Origin: Planctomycetota bacterium
GTDB lineage: Bacteria; Planctomycetota; Planctomycetia; Planctomycetales; Planctomycetaceae
Length of the DNA stretch: 23,634 nucleotides
Direction of reading: 5' to 3'
Assembly (NCBI GenBank): GCA_003669575.1
Contig: QWOR01000350.1
Span: 1-23,634, forward strand
This document shows, piece after piece, positions 16,727 through 23,634 of the stretch. The first letter of the stretch is position 1. Each line of letters begins with the position of its first letter. Made by a program: the position numbers and the translations under genes. Below the pieces are notes generated by a model. That model searched no databases, was not told the DNA's origin, and worked only from the letters and a program-made list of their open reading frames with translations.

Positions 16727-17698
16727 CTATTTGATGATCACATTCGCTGTTGCGGTCAGTCCACCATTCGACGTAACGACCTTCACCTTGGTTGGGATCG
16801 TAAATGAGCCGGCTTTCGGCTTGAAGTTCCATACTCCGCCACCAACGGGAGGTGGATTCAGTGTCGTGGCGACTGTGCCGAGTAGCTGGTTCGTAACAGC
16901 GTTGTAAATCGAGACCGTCTGGCCGGGGACGTATACTGCAACCGCTCCCTTCATGGTCAGCGTATTCGATTTCGCGACGCCGTCTGCCTGGGTGATGCTC
17001 ACACCTTGTGCGGCTACCAAGGCTGTCGTCTGTAGCGTATTGACGTAACAGACGCCATCCAATCTGTATCCGACTATGGTGATCACATCACCGATGCCGA
17101 AATCATGCAGTCTCTGTATTGTGAGTGGACTGTTGCCGCGGTCTACCAGACTCGAGATAAACCGCTCATCCGGGTTCATTTTGCATGGCTGACCAGCCAC
17201 GACGATCACGCCGGTTGTAAGATCCACTGACTCAAGAGTGCCAACGATGACGTGTTCGGCGATCTTGAAATCTGCGAACGCTGCGACATTGTGAGTCCCG
17301 GTGGAATCAGTCGTCCTCAGTCCCTGGGCGATGATCGTAGCTCCCGGATAAACCAGCACCGTTGACTTCGGTGCCAAATCTGAGGGAAGAATTGACCGCA
17401 CACGATTCGGGGCACTTGAGTCCAGAATTCGACTGAAGAAATTGGCCCCGGTAATGTCAGGTTGCAACGATGAAGCCGCCCCCGTTCCCTTAGGCCCCGT
17501 AAACTTCATGGTCGTGGGGATCTCGATTGGGAATACATGATCCAAGGTCACTGTTCTTTTGGACGGGTCAATTCCTGTGATGGTGCCCTCAACCGTAAAC
17601 AAAGACTGTGCTTTGCTCGTCGACGGCATTGCACAGATCCACAATGCAACCAGTAAGGCTAAGCAAGGCACACGTCGATTCGAAACTATTTTGTTCAC
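16727..17698 (-). CDS. Secreted beta-rich protein of unknown function (paralogue 1)
   Basis: About 323 residues from a GTG at 17698; a TTG at 17731 in frame would add 11 residues. From the GTG the N-terminus is a good signal peptide: NKIVSNRR, then hydrophobic VPCLALLVALWICAM, then a small-residue c-region before QSLFTVEG. The mature part opens with TVEGTITGIDPSKRTVTL, resembling the short beta repeat of DUF5666-like proteins. It has a central conserved block CKMNPDERF, and ends with an Ig-like stretch (VSIYNAVTNQLLGTV, then a C-terminal NGGLTATANVIIK). It is clearly paralogous to the protein at 18113-19087. No function is known; extracellular or envelope location is inferred from the leader. 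No clear Shine-Dalgarno is seen for either start. Confidence 0.8.
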   Translation of the reverse strand: MNKIVSNRRVPCLALLVALWICAMPSTSKAQSLFTVEGTITGIDPSKRTVTLDHVFPIEIPTTMKFTGPKGTGAASSLQPDITGANFFSRILDSSAPNRVRSILPSDLAPKSTVLVYPGATIIAQGLRTTDSTGTHNVAAFADFKIAEHVIVGTLESVDLTTGVIVVAGQPCKMNPDERFISSLVDRGNSPLTIQRLHDFGIGDVITIVGYRLDGVCYVNTLQTTALVAAQGVSITQADGVAKSNTLTMKGAVAVYVPGQTVSIYNAVTNQLLGTVATTLNPPPVGGGVWNFKPKAGSFTIPTKVKVVTSNGGLTATANVIIK

Positions 17699-17731
17699 CA
17701 GAGTGCAGTAGATCAAGGCATTTCGAGTCAA

Positions 17732-18112
17732 GTACGCTTGGACTCAGATTCCTACACTTCAGTTATAGTTATTCCCAATCGTGACCCGCGGTGAGTATTA
17801 GAACACCAAAGAAGATAAGCAGCCGGTGAGGCCGCCTGCCTTTAAGCTACCCCTAGATATACGAGACATTTACAGCACGCAGCCACGACGTGAGTAGCCT
17901 GTGGAACGACCGGAGTGACGGGTCTGCCAAATCCCACAGTGGGCGTATCCAGAATCTGGGAGGAGGCACTGATGGTGCTTGAGTTTGTTCAATCGGAGGT
18001 CAACCACCTTATGCAAAAGAAAAGAAGGATCGCACAGACATGGCCATTTGATGGCCGAAGTCATGTGCGTCCTTCTCCTGAAGATTTTCTCGCCCAGCGC
18101 GAGCCACCTGCT
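17732..18112. other. Gap between the two secreted-protein paralogues
   Basis: About 380 bases with no convincing gene. Short frames exist on both strands but none has a family signature or a good ribosome site. The promoter of the downstream minus-strand paralogue should lie in the left part of this gap. Confidence 0.4.
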
Positions 18113-19087
18113 CTACTTATTGGTCATCGCCTTGGTCGCGGTGAGACCATTGGAGGTCACAACTGTCAGCGAAGTCGGAAGGGGCGAAACCGCCGTCTTC
18201 GAGTTGAATACCCAAGTACCAGTCCCGGGAAGAGCACCGACCAACACCGGCACAGTGGTAATCAGAGCACCAGTGGTCGTATTGTAAAGCGACACAGTCT
18301 GGCCTGCGATAATCTTGCCGACGTCTCCCTTGGCCTTAATCATGCCGCTCTTAATGACTCCATCCGCGGACGCGATGGTAACTCCCTGGGGGCCGACCAG
18401 AGCTGTCGTCGTCAGTGTGGTGGTATGATGCAGTCCATCCAGCATATAACCCTGAACGGTCATGATATCGCCAATCCCAGAGGCTGCCAGCAACGGGAGG
18501 GAAACGGGATTGTTTCCGCCGTCGAGGATTTCGGAACGAAAGCGCTCATCCACGTTCATTTTGCACCGGTGCCCCTGTACGACAAAAATTCCAGTGGTCA
18601 GGTCAACGGATTGCAACACGCCGCCAAGAACGTTCTCAGCCATCATCACGTCCGCGGTTGCTGCCGTGTTATGTACGACGCCATTGGCATCGATGGTCGT
18701 CAATCCGGTGAATGTCCCCGTTCCTCCCGAATACCCCAACACTGTGGCCGGAACTGCCTGATCGGAGTGAAGAATCGAGCGAACTCGGCTGGGGGCATTG
18801 ACATCCAGCAGTGGCGTCAGATCAGCACCGGTGATCGTCGGCTTCAGAGCAGCCGGAGTGACCGACAGAAAGGCTCTCTTCAGCGGCGCTGGTGCCGTGA
18901 ATTTGATCGTCGTGGGGATCTCCACGACAAAGTCGTAGCCCACGGTAATCGTGTGCTTCGCAGGATCAATCCCGGTAATTGGTCCCTCGACGGTAAAGGC
19001 TGTCTGCGCTTGCGCCACACCGGCACTTGACGACAGAGCAAGGCCGAACAACGCTGCTGCGCAGTAGCGCATACACAAACGAAACAT
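18113..19087 (-). CDS. Secreted beta-rich protein of unknown function (paralogue 2)
   Basis: 324 residues. The ATG at 19087 has an AGGAG six bases upstream, so the start is firm. Residues 1-28 are a signal peptide (hydrophobic AAALFGLALSSSAGVAQAQ). The mature part begins TAFTVEGPITGIDPAKHTIT, then IPTTIKFTAP. The shared central block is CKMNVDERF, and the Ig-like C-terminal part is GQTVSIYNTTTGALITTVP followed by SNGLTATKAMTNK. The same order of blocks is found in the neighbour at 16727-17698; identity by eye is moderate (roughly a third to a half in the conserved blocks), so the duplication is old. A single cysteine in the mature core is conserved in both. A long open frame exists antisense to it but has no protein-like features. 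Confidence 0.85.
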   Translation of the reverse strand: MFRLCMRYCAAALFGLALSSSAGVAQAQTAFTVEGPITGIDPAKHTITVGYDFVVEIPTTIKFTAPAPLKRAFLSVTPAALKPTITGADLTPLLDVNAPSRVRSILHSDQAVPATVLGYSGGTGTFTGLTTIDANGVVHNTAATADVMMAENVLGGVLQSVDLTTGIFVVQGHRCKMNVDERFRSEILDGGNNPVSLPLLAASGIGDIMTVQGYMLDGLHHTTTLTTTALVGPQGVTIASADGVIKSGMIKAKGDVGKIIAGQTVSLYNTTTGALITTVPVLVGALPGTGTWVFNSKTAVSPLPTSLTVVTSNGLTATKAMTNK

Positions 19088-19569
19088 TCCACTCTCCTGA
19101 AGGCTGGTTATGCGAAACTCACGACACCGTAAATTGCATAGATCAAGAACGGCAGGGTCACTAGCAAGGCCACACAGCCTATCTAGAACTCCCCACCCAC
19201 ATCGAGCAGTCTATTCGACATATTCACTAATCAGCAGCTTTCTTCCCCATTGTTAATGCATATTCACTGCGAGTCGTTCCAACGTGCCGTTTTCATTGGT
19301 TATATTTTCTGTTACTCATTAATCGTAAATATTTATCTTATATTCAACACCGCGCTGCACAGATACATAAGCGATTGGAGTGCTATTGGTGCCACACGCC
19401 ATCCTACGAGCCGCACGAGATTATCACCGGGAGATCGTATCGGACCTCGTTCTCTAGAGCAGCACACGAGAGAGGGCCGCCAGCCCAATGCGTTCTATGA
19501 ATACTTCGTATCAATATATGATGTCGTTGTTGCCGTCGCATGTGCTGGGTGCGGTATCTCCACTCCTCT
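19088..19569. other. AT-rich intergenic region
   Basis: About 480 bases between the paralogue's start and the end of the DUF1559 gene. The part at 19250-19380 is clearly AT-rich compared with the flanking genes. It should carry the promoter for the minus-strand secreted protein. I found no gene, RNA or repeat that I can name. Confidence 0.4.
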
Positions 19570-20529
19570 CTAAAACTCGCCGATCAGGCTTCCGTCTGCG
19601 ACCGTCCCCAATTGACCGTAAATCTGGTAGTCGATGTCCTGGCTCACGAACCTCACAGCTCCGTCCCCCATCAGGAAGTGAGCGCCATTTGAATGGTGGC
19701 TGCTGAATGCGTGCCAGGATCCGTTCGAGATCCCTGAGCCAATTGGATTTACACCTCCCACGGGAGCTGTGTTCAGCGGGATCACACATGTCCCCACAGC
19801 CAGAGCGACACCATTGGCAGTGAGTGTTCCCGGGGTCCCGGAGCGGACACCTGCCCACAAAGCCGAGGGGCCATTGCCGGTGCTGTCGACCTCCTGCCAC
19901 GCCCGCTCTCCGACGAGCGCGCTGTTGCTCGTCCCGTCGACCATATCGCGTAGTCCGCGTTTTGAATTCTTGCCGAACGTCCCGCCATTATCTGTGAGCG
20001 GCAGAAAGTCGAGCAGCAAACCGCCGTTCACACCGACGTAGTTGGAGCGGCCACCGTAGTTCATCCCCGCTCCGGGACCACCTGTCCCGCTGACCACATT
20101 CTTGGAGCCGGTATCGCTGGGGCAACGGAAGGCTGTGAGAACCGTTGACTCAATGCCTGAGATCCCGGAATTGCTGTTGTTACCGAGCGAGTCGAGGCCA
20201 CCACTGAACCCCCGATTCATGTCGAGTTGATTGAACAGGGGAGCCTGATCCAGGTACGGGAGAATCAAAGCACTCCATCCCCAGCAGTTTGTCGGCGCGT
20301 TCGATGCCGAGCGCGAGGCATCGTAGACCCACCCCGGAGGAAAGACGCTCGCCATCTCGTGATAGTTATGCAGAGCGAGACCGATCTGCTTCAGGTGGTT
20401 TTTGCATTGAGTCCGCCGGGCCGATTCCCGGGCCTGCTGAACCGCGGGTAACAGCAGAGCGATCAAGACTCCAATGATCGCGACCACCACGAGAAGTTCG
20501 ATCAGCGTAAATCCACGTCGTTTTTGCAT
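19570..20529 (-). CDS. DUF1559 family prepilin-like protein
   Basis: 319 residues from the ATG at 20529, which has AGGA seven bases upstream. The N-terminus MQKRRGFTLIELLVVVAII is a type IV/II prepilin signature: cleavage expected after G6, with F7 as the new N-terminus and glutamate at +5, followed by a hydrophobic helix. QARESARRTQCKNHLKQIGL and HNYHEMASVFPPGW are the DUF1559 (SBP_bac_10) signature, and the C-terminal NGAHFLMGDGAVRFVSQDI is the characteristic H-x9-DG motif. These proteins are present in very many copies in planctomycete genomes and are thought to be exported pseudopilin-like envelope proteins; their role is not settled. A decayed partial copy lies at 22200-22353. Confidence 0.95.
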   Translation of the reverse strand: MQKRRGFTLIELLVVVAIIGVLIALLLPAVQQARESARRTQCKNHLKQIGLALHNYHEMASVFPPGWVYDASRSASNAPTNCWGWSALILPYLDQAPLFNQLDMNRGFSGGLDSLGNNSNSGISGIESTVLTAFRCPSDTGSKNVVSGTGGPGAGMNYGGRSNYVGVNGGLLLDFLPLTDNGGTFGKNSKRGLRDMVDGTSNSALVGERAWQEVDSTGNGPSALWAGVRSGTPGTLTANGVALAVGTCVIPLNTAPVGGVNPIGSGISNGSWHAFSSHHSNGAHFLMGDGAVRFVSQDIDYQIYGQLGTVADGSLIGEF

Positions 20530-20650
20530 GACGCATCCTTTGGCTCTGGAAAACTCGCTCACAGATTCGCCCGCTAATGAAGCGATCAGGATCACGGCGA
20601 AGTCGGGATATGGCTTTGTGAGGTTTTTGCCACCACGAATTGATAAGACA

Positions 20651-20687
20651 CACGCCGGGTGAGGCTGAAACAGCCCCTCCCGGCGTG
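20651..20687 (-). terminator. Hairpin after the short secreted protein gene
   Basis: A 17-position stem with two mismatches closes on an AAA loop (outer arm CACGCCGGG / CCCGGCGTG). It lies 27 bases past the stop of the gene at 20715-21050. On the minus strand it is followed by GTCTTATC and not by a full T-run, so termination may be partial. It separates that gene from the DUF1559 gene. Confidence 0.6.
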
Positions 20688-20714
20688 CGAAAGAGATCCC
20701 CCGGAGCCGGACGA

Positions 20715-21050
20715 CTAGCGAGTGACAGAGACCTTCATCGCCACTCTAGTGTTGTAGTCGTAACGACAATCTGCCACGTCGTTGACCTTCAAGTCATTCA
20801 GGGTGCCACTGGCGCCATTGATCGAGATCTTGGTGCTGGGGACGATCTTGATCGCGTCTGATCCAGAGAAGGACTGCCCAAGCATGATTACGCCATTCTT
20901 GTAATCAATTGCCGAGATGGAGGCGGTGACTCGCACTTCGACGGGCTTTTGAACGCGGACGCCTTCAATTCCACCACCTTGGGCGTTAATGACAGACGGC
21001 AAAGCCACGAGGGCCAAGCCCAGGAACACCCAACTGAAACGCTTGAACAT
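20715..21050 (-). CDS. Short secreted protein, DUF5666-like
   Basis: 111 residues from the ATG at 21050, where GGAG lies six bases upstream; an in-frame ATG at 21062 is the alternative. MFKRFSWVFLGLALVALPSVINAQ is a typical signal peptide. The mature part is a single beta-rich domain: VRVTASISAIDYKNGVIML, then PSTKISINGASGTLNDLKV, then NDVADCRYDY and a final VAMKVSVTR. That order (an AID turn, an NG turn, an L-x-DL-K-V-x-D turn) is what I associate with DUF5666-like domains. It recalls the first part of the two larger secreted proteins nearby, though similarity is low. Function unknown. Confidence 0.8.
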   Translation of the reverse strand: MFKRFSWVFLGLALVALPSVINAQGGGIEGVRVQKPVEVRVTASISAIDYKNGVIMLGQSFSGSDAIKIVPSTKISINGASGTLNDLKVNDVADCRYDYNTRVAMKVSVTR

Positions 21051-21713
21051 CAGATTCTCCATCAGAACGTGAGACTTCGTGCCGAAGAACTCTTCTCCGG
21101 CAATCGGGACAACGGGAAGCTTCATCTATCAAGGAAGCGGAAACGGTGCTTTCTTCATTGCACTGTCAGTTTCGGAAAGACCTTTCCGCCCAGAAAATAA
21201 ACATCCTCGATGCATCTATCGTGATTGAGTGGACCAGATTCGCTTGTGCCATCCGAGTGAAAGCGACAGTCTTGAATGGCCTCAAGGCTTTCGGGCAACA
21301 TCCTTCGAGACTGTGGAGAACTGATTCCATTGAGCAATCCTGTGGCAACATGTGGCTGCAGGGGTCATGAGGATGTCACGACATGCGTAGCTGGGATTTC
21401 TCGTCTGTCGTCTGTTTTGTTGTCTGACATCGTTATTTTTCTCCCTCTGGTTTCGTTTGTGATGTTTGGGTAAGCATTATCTTCTGCTGCCTGTTCTCGT
21501 GTTTCAATAATAAGAATATTGTATGTGTAGCTTTTTTATTCAGCGATTACTCTCAGGTCTGGTTGTAACGAGCCGCCAAGTGCACACTTAGAGTACCGCA
21601 CACCTCCCTTATCCTAGGCATCCGAAAAGCGGAATGAGATTTGTGCAGGCAGATCGCATTCGCTCACGATCTGTAGAGGTGCGAACGCTAGATGCCGGCC
21701 GCCAGATGCATTT
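21051..21713. other. Gene-free stretch upstream of the short secreted protein
   Basis: No gene recognised. A small perfect inverted repeat (CGGAAAG, two-base loop, CTTTCCG) lies at 21173-21188. The stretch around 21440-21545 is AT-rich. The promoter of the minus-strand gene at 20715-21050 should lie at its left end. Confidence 0.35.
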
Positions 21714-21884
21714 ATGACACTGCCGTATCATTGTCGCCGCCATAAGTGCTGTGGGGAAGACAAGGGGCCGGTGACCGTCTATCACTTACGCGGTCTGTTG
21801 AAAGGGATCTGGTTCATATTAACGATCGGCTGTCACTGGCAAGATATCCCGCGTGAGTACAGTTTCTGCGGAGATATCCGATGA
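21714..21884 (+). pseudogene. IS5-type transposase relic, N-terminal part
   Basis: A 56-codon frame on the + strand contains HKCCGEDKGPVTVYHLRGLL followed by KGIWFILTIGCHWQDIPREY. This fits the N-terminal pattern of IS5-family transposases (GRP-x-VD-x-R-x-V-x-NGI-x-YVLRTGCQW-x-DLPRE). It stops at a TGA at 21882-21884 just after this motif, with what may be a frameshifted continuation. It points head-on into the minus-strand transposase relic at 21920. Confidence 0.55.
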
Positions 21885-21919
21885 TCGACGCTTGGCTTCA
21901 GCTTTTCCTGGAACCGGAA

Positions 21920-22140
21920 TCACAACCGTTTGAGGAGTATCAATAGGCAGTTGTGTTTCACGAAAACGGCGAAGACAAAACTCTAGAACTCGTAGCGTAC
22001 AAGAATTCGGCGGTAGTGGCTGACCATGAGAACGTGCGTTCGATCTTCCAGCGGCGGTGTTGGCGTCCAACTTGCGTAGCACGATTCACTGGGGGACCAC
22101 GGAGATTACTCGGGTAGCCATGGGGCGCCGGACGTTGACG
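21920..22140 (-). pseudogene. IS5-type transposase relic, C-terminal part (copy B)
   Basis: The minus strand reads RRWKIERTFSW, which carries the third catalytic glutamate block. After a frameshift it reads HYRRILVRYEF, an in-frame TAG, SFVFAVFVKHNC and LLILLKRL, then TGA at 21920-21922. The end is closely similar to copy A (RLILVRHEF...LLSLLKRF). Upstream, nucleotides also align with copy A across the segment corresponding to KATRVIPVV. The DRAYDSD and VCPYR region is deleted. The combination of deletion, frameshift and stop makes it inactive. Confidence 0.75.
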
Positions 22141-22199
22141 AGCGTCATACGGGCGAGTGTGATTTCCGCAGCACTGGCCGACGGCATCCGACATGACAC

Positions 22200-22353
22200 A
22201 GGAAGACCCTGGCCATCCGCAGCGGTTTATCGGAGCGTTCGACCACAAGCGTGAGGCAACGTAGACCCACCCCGGGGGGAAGACGCTCGCTATCTCGTGA
22301 TACTTATGTAGAGCGAGACAGGCATGCTTCAGGTTGCTTTTGCATTGAGTCCG
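22200..22353 (-). pseudogene. Fragment of a duplicated DUF1559 gene
   Basis: The minus strand reads RTQCKSNLKHACLALHKYHE, then IASVFPPGWVYVASRLWSNA, then PINRCGWPG. It aligns without gaps to residues about 40-86 of the intact DUF1559 protein at 19570-20529 (RTQCKNHLKQIGLALHNYHE, MASVFPPGWVYDASRSASNA, PTNCWGW). The prepilin leader and the whole C-terminal part are absent. Nucleotide identity is high: only three differences by eye over the roughly 40 bases starting at 22263. It abuts the transposase relic, which suggests that rearrangement broke it. Confidence 0.8.
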
Positions 22354-22357
22354 GGGC

Positions 22358-22420
22358 CAAACAAAAAGCCGCAAGTGAATCACTTTTGGGGTGCGACCCA
22401 GAAACGATTCATCTTGCGGC
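22358..22420 (-). terminator. Intrinsic terminator of the pilin-like gene
   Basis: Arms 22406-22420 and 22368-22381 pair over 14 bases with one bulged T (outer GCCGCAAG / CTTGCGGC). The loop holds a smaller TGGG/CCCA hairpin. On the minus strand the stem is directly followed by TTTTTGTTTGG, so this is a good rho-independent terminator, 28 bases after the stop of the gene at 22448. Confidence 0.75.
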
Positions 22421-22447
22421 GACGGGAAGTCGCTGAACCACATCGGT

Positions 22448-22771
22448 TTAGAAGGACTTGGGAGTTTCGTTTGCAGGTGCATCGCAAGCGATGTCACACT
22501 GATTCTGATCGCAGTCGTCCCGCTGATCTTCAAAATCAGAACCGTAGGTCACAGCGTGAACCTGGCCTCGGTCAGTCTTATGGAAACCAGAGTAGCTGTA
22601 GCTCTGATTGATTTCGCCGATGGCATCAGCCACATCATTCAGCTCAGAGACCACAGCGTGCTGGACTTCGCTCAAACCAACAATCAGACCAATCACGAGC
22701 ATCGACGAGACCAGAACCAGCTCGGCACTGACCACGAAACCTGCTTCATCGTTCCACATTTGACGCAACAT
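22448..22771 (-). CDS. Short pilin-like membrane protein (Flp/TadE-like N-terminus), planctomycete type
   Basis: 107 residues from the ATG at 22771, which has GAAGG eight bases upstream; in-frame ATGs at 22837 and 22873 would add a charged leader. MLRQMWNDEAGFVVSAELVL opens into a single hydrophobic helix (about 11-30, VSSMLVIGLIVGL). This recalls Flp/TadE pilin-like N-termini with a glutamate shortly after a glycine. After the helix come SEVQHAVVSELNDVADAIGE and INQSYSYSGF, a pattern I associate with small conserved planctomycete proteins, and a polar C-rich tail (DDCDQNQCDIACD). Likely an envelope or pilus-like component; the role is inferred. A good terminator follows. Confidence 0.8.
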   Translation of the reverse strand: MLRQMWNDEAGFVVSAELVLVSSMLVIGLIVGLSEVQHAVVSELNDVADAIGEINQSYSYSGFHKTDRGQVHAVTYGSDFEDQRDDCDQNQCDIACDAPANETPKSF

Positions 22772-22871
22772 TTTGCAGACCTTCTTCTCTTTCGCATTTG
22801 TCTTCGGCACCAGGTCACGCTGACCTCGGCTTGCCATGATCTCAGGTAAAGCAACCACCGTGCCAGATCGC

Positions 22872-23189
22872 ATGCAAAGACGATTTATTACAGATTACTC
22901 TCTCCGCACTAGGTAAATACCATCGTTTTAGTAAACAGACTTTAACACGCCTTATATTTAATATGTATTCACGCGTTGCTTTTATCATTCATGCGTTCTG
23001 TTATGTAAACACTTGTCTGATAAAAACAACATCACACCATTTGCAGTGCCGATGCGTACTATCCGCGTGAATAACAGAAATGACGAATCGCTGTACATCC
23101 ATGTGTACGTGCAGGTGTGTGTATGCTTGTGTAATATACAAATAACGTAGGTTTCCGACACGAACACGCGGCCCAGGACAAACAAACAA
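22872..23189. other. AT-rich gap with a TG-rich patch
   Basis: No gene recognised. The stretch 22895-23035 is AT-rich and probably holds the promoter of the minus-strand pilin-like gene. Around 23098-23132 there is alternating purine-pyrimidine sequence rich in TG/CA steps. Confidence 0.35.
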
Positions 23190-23220
23190 GCCACGCTTCG
23201 GTTAATAACCGAAGCGTGGC
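23190..23220 (-). terminator. Strong hairpin terminator of the SCO-family gene
   Basis: A perfect 14-base stem (GCCACGCTTCGGTT / AACCGAAGCGTGGC) with a three-base loop. On the minus strand it is followed by TTGTTTGTTTGTCC, a T-rich tract, so it should terminate the transcript of the SCO-family gene, whose stop lies 94 bases upstream. Confidence 0.75.
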
Positions 23221-23313
23221 CATGGTGCATGAATGTTATCTGTTGTTATTGCATAGCCGTCGCTCAACGCCCTGCACAGCGGTCTCCACGCATCACACGA
23301 TGCGCACTACGCA

Positions 23314-23634
23314 TTATTCTACCGGCGTTAATGGCTTAATATAGTTCAGCCTTGCCGCTGACCATGCGTATCTCTGGCGGTGGGTATTCCCTGCGATTCG
23401 CGAGATCGTGTTTTTCAAGTCGTCGAATTGCGCACCGGATGGCATAGACGCGATTCGATTCGTTCGGTCGTTGCCCGCAATGATCAGTGCTGCGTGCTGC
23501 GACTTGTCCCGATCAACTACTGGGTCTCGATCATAGAGTCCGAATGACTTGCGAAGTTCCTCAATGTCTTCAGGGGTCCCCGTCAGGAAGTACCACGGGG
23601 GCATTCCTGGAGCATCTTCGATTTTGCGGGCGGC
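23314..23634 (-). CDS. SCO1/SenC-family copper chaperone, C-terminal part (5' truncated by window)
   Basis: About 106 C-terminal residues are visible, and the frame is open to the right edge of the window (ARKIEDAPG precedes MPPWYFLTG), so the ATG at 23604 is internal. WYFLTGTPEDIEELRKSFGL is the typical thioredoxin-like segment of SCO proteins. The histidine in DKSQHAALIIAGNDRTNR sits where the third copper ligand is expected, and DDLKNTISRI is the usual last helix. SCO proteins deliver copper to the CuA centre of cytochrome c oxidase in the periplasm; the CxxxC motif would be upstream of the window and is not seen. A hairpin terminator follows. Confidence 0.8.
   Translation of the reverse strand, partial: AARKIEDAPGMPPWYFLTGTPEDIEELRKSFGLYDRDPVVDRDKSQHAALIIAGNDRTNRIASMPSGAQFDDLKNTISRIAGNTHRQRYAWSAARLNYIKPLTPVE

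Noticed and set aside
17915..19030. 371-codon open frame on the + strand
   Set aside because: It lies antisense to the secreted protein at 18113-19087, which has a signal peptide, a strong ribosome site and a paralogue. The antisense product is rich in H, R, G and S with no domain.
21173..21188. Small inverted repeat as a terminator
   Set aside because: It lies upstream of the start of the minus-strand gene, with a two-base loop and no T-run, so it has no gene to terminate.

Overview
The window looks like a chromosomal segment of a planctomycete (phylum Planctomycetota). This rests on family content: two DUF1501 proteins, a DUF1559 prepilin-like protein, a short pilin-like protein with the segment EAGFVVSAELVL, and a ceramidase-like C-terminus of a type common in that phylum. 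These are recognitions from memory, not search results.

Layout. (1) Positions 1-4820: the 3' end of a neutral ceramidase-like gene (+), a DUF1501 protein (-), an AstE/AspA-type zinc deacylase (-), and a second DUF1501 protein (+). (2) Positions 5111-15501: a long co-directional respiratory block on the + strand. It starts with the haem-biosynthesis enzyme protoporphyrinogen oxidase, continues with the complex I membrane arm nuoH-nuoJ-nuoK-nuoL-nuoM-nuoN, and ends with a small helical protein of unknown function. nuoI is missing from its usual place between nuoH and nuoJ, and none of nuoA-G is in the window. NuoH has a histidine-rich C-terminal tail and NuoL a histidine-rich insertion.

(3) Positions 15502-22447: a gene-poor, visibly degraded accessory stretch. 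It holds a tRNA-Arg(UCU) 3' half read in frame by a possible integrase-tail remnant, two decayed IS5-type transposase C-termini, one decayed transposase N-terminus, and a fragment of a duplicated DUF1559 gene. Intact minus-strand genes lie among these relics: two paralogous secreted proteins, a DUF1559 prepilin-like protein and a short secreted protein. (4) Positions 22448-23634: a short pilin-like protein (-) with a convincing intrinsic terminator, an AT-rich gap, and the 3' end of a SCO-family copper chaperone gene (-) followed by a strong hairpin terminator.

How the genes fit together. HemG supplies a step of haem synthesis, complex I supplies the proton-pumping arm of the NADH dehydrogenase, and the SCO protein points to cytochrome oxidase copper-centre assembly, so both flanks are linked to respiration. 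The middle region looks like the scar of past integration and IS activity next to a family of secreted beta-rich proteins. I saw no CRISPR array, no complete tRNA or rRNA gene and no intact mobile element.
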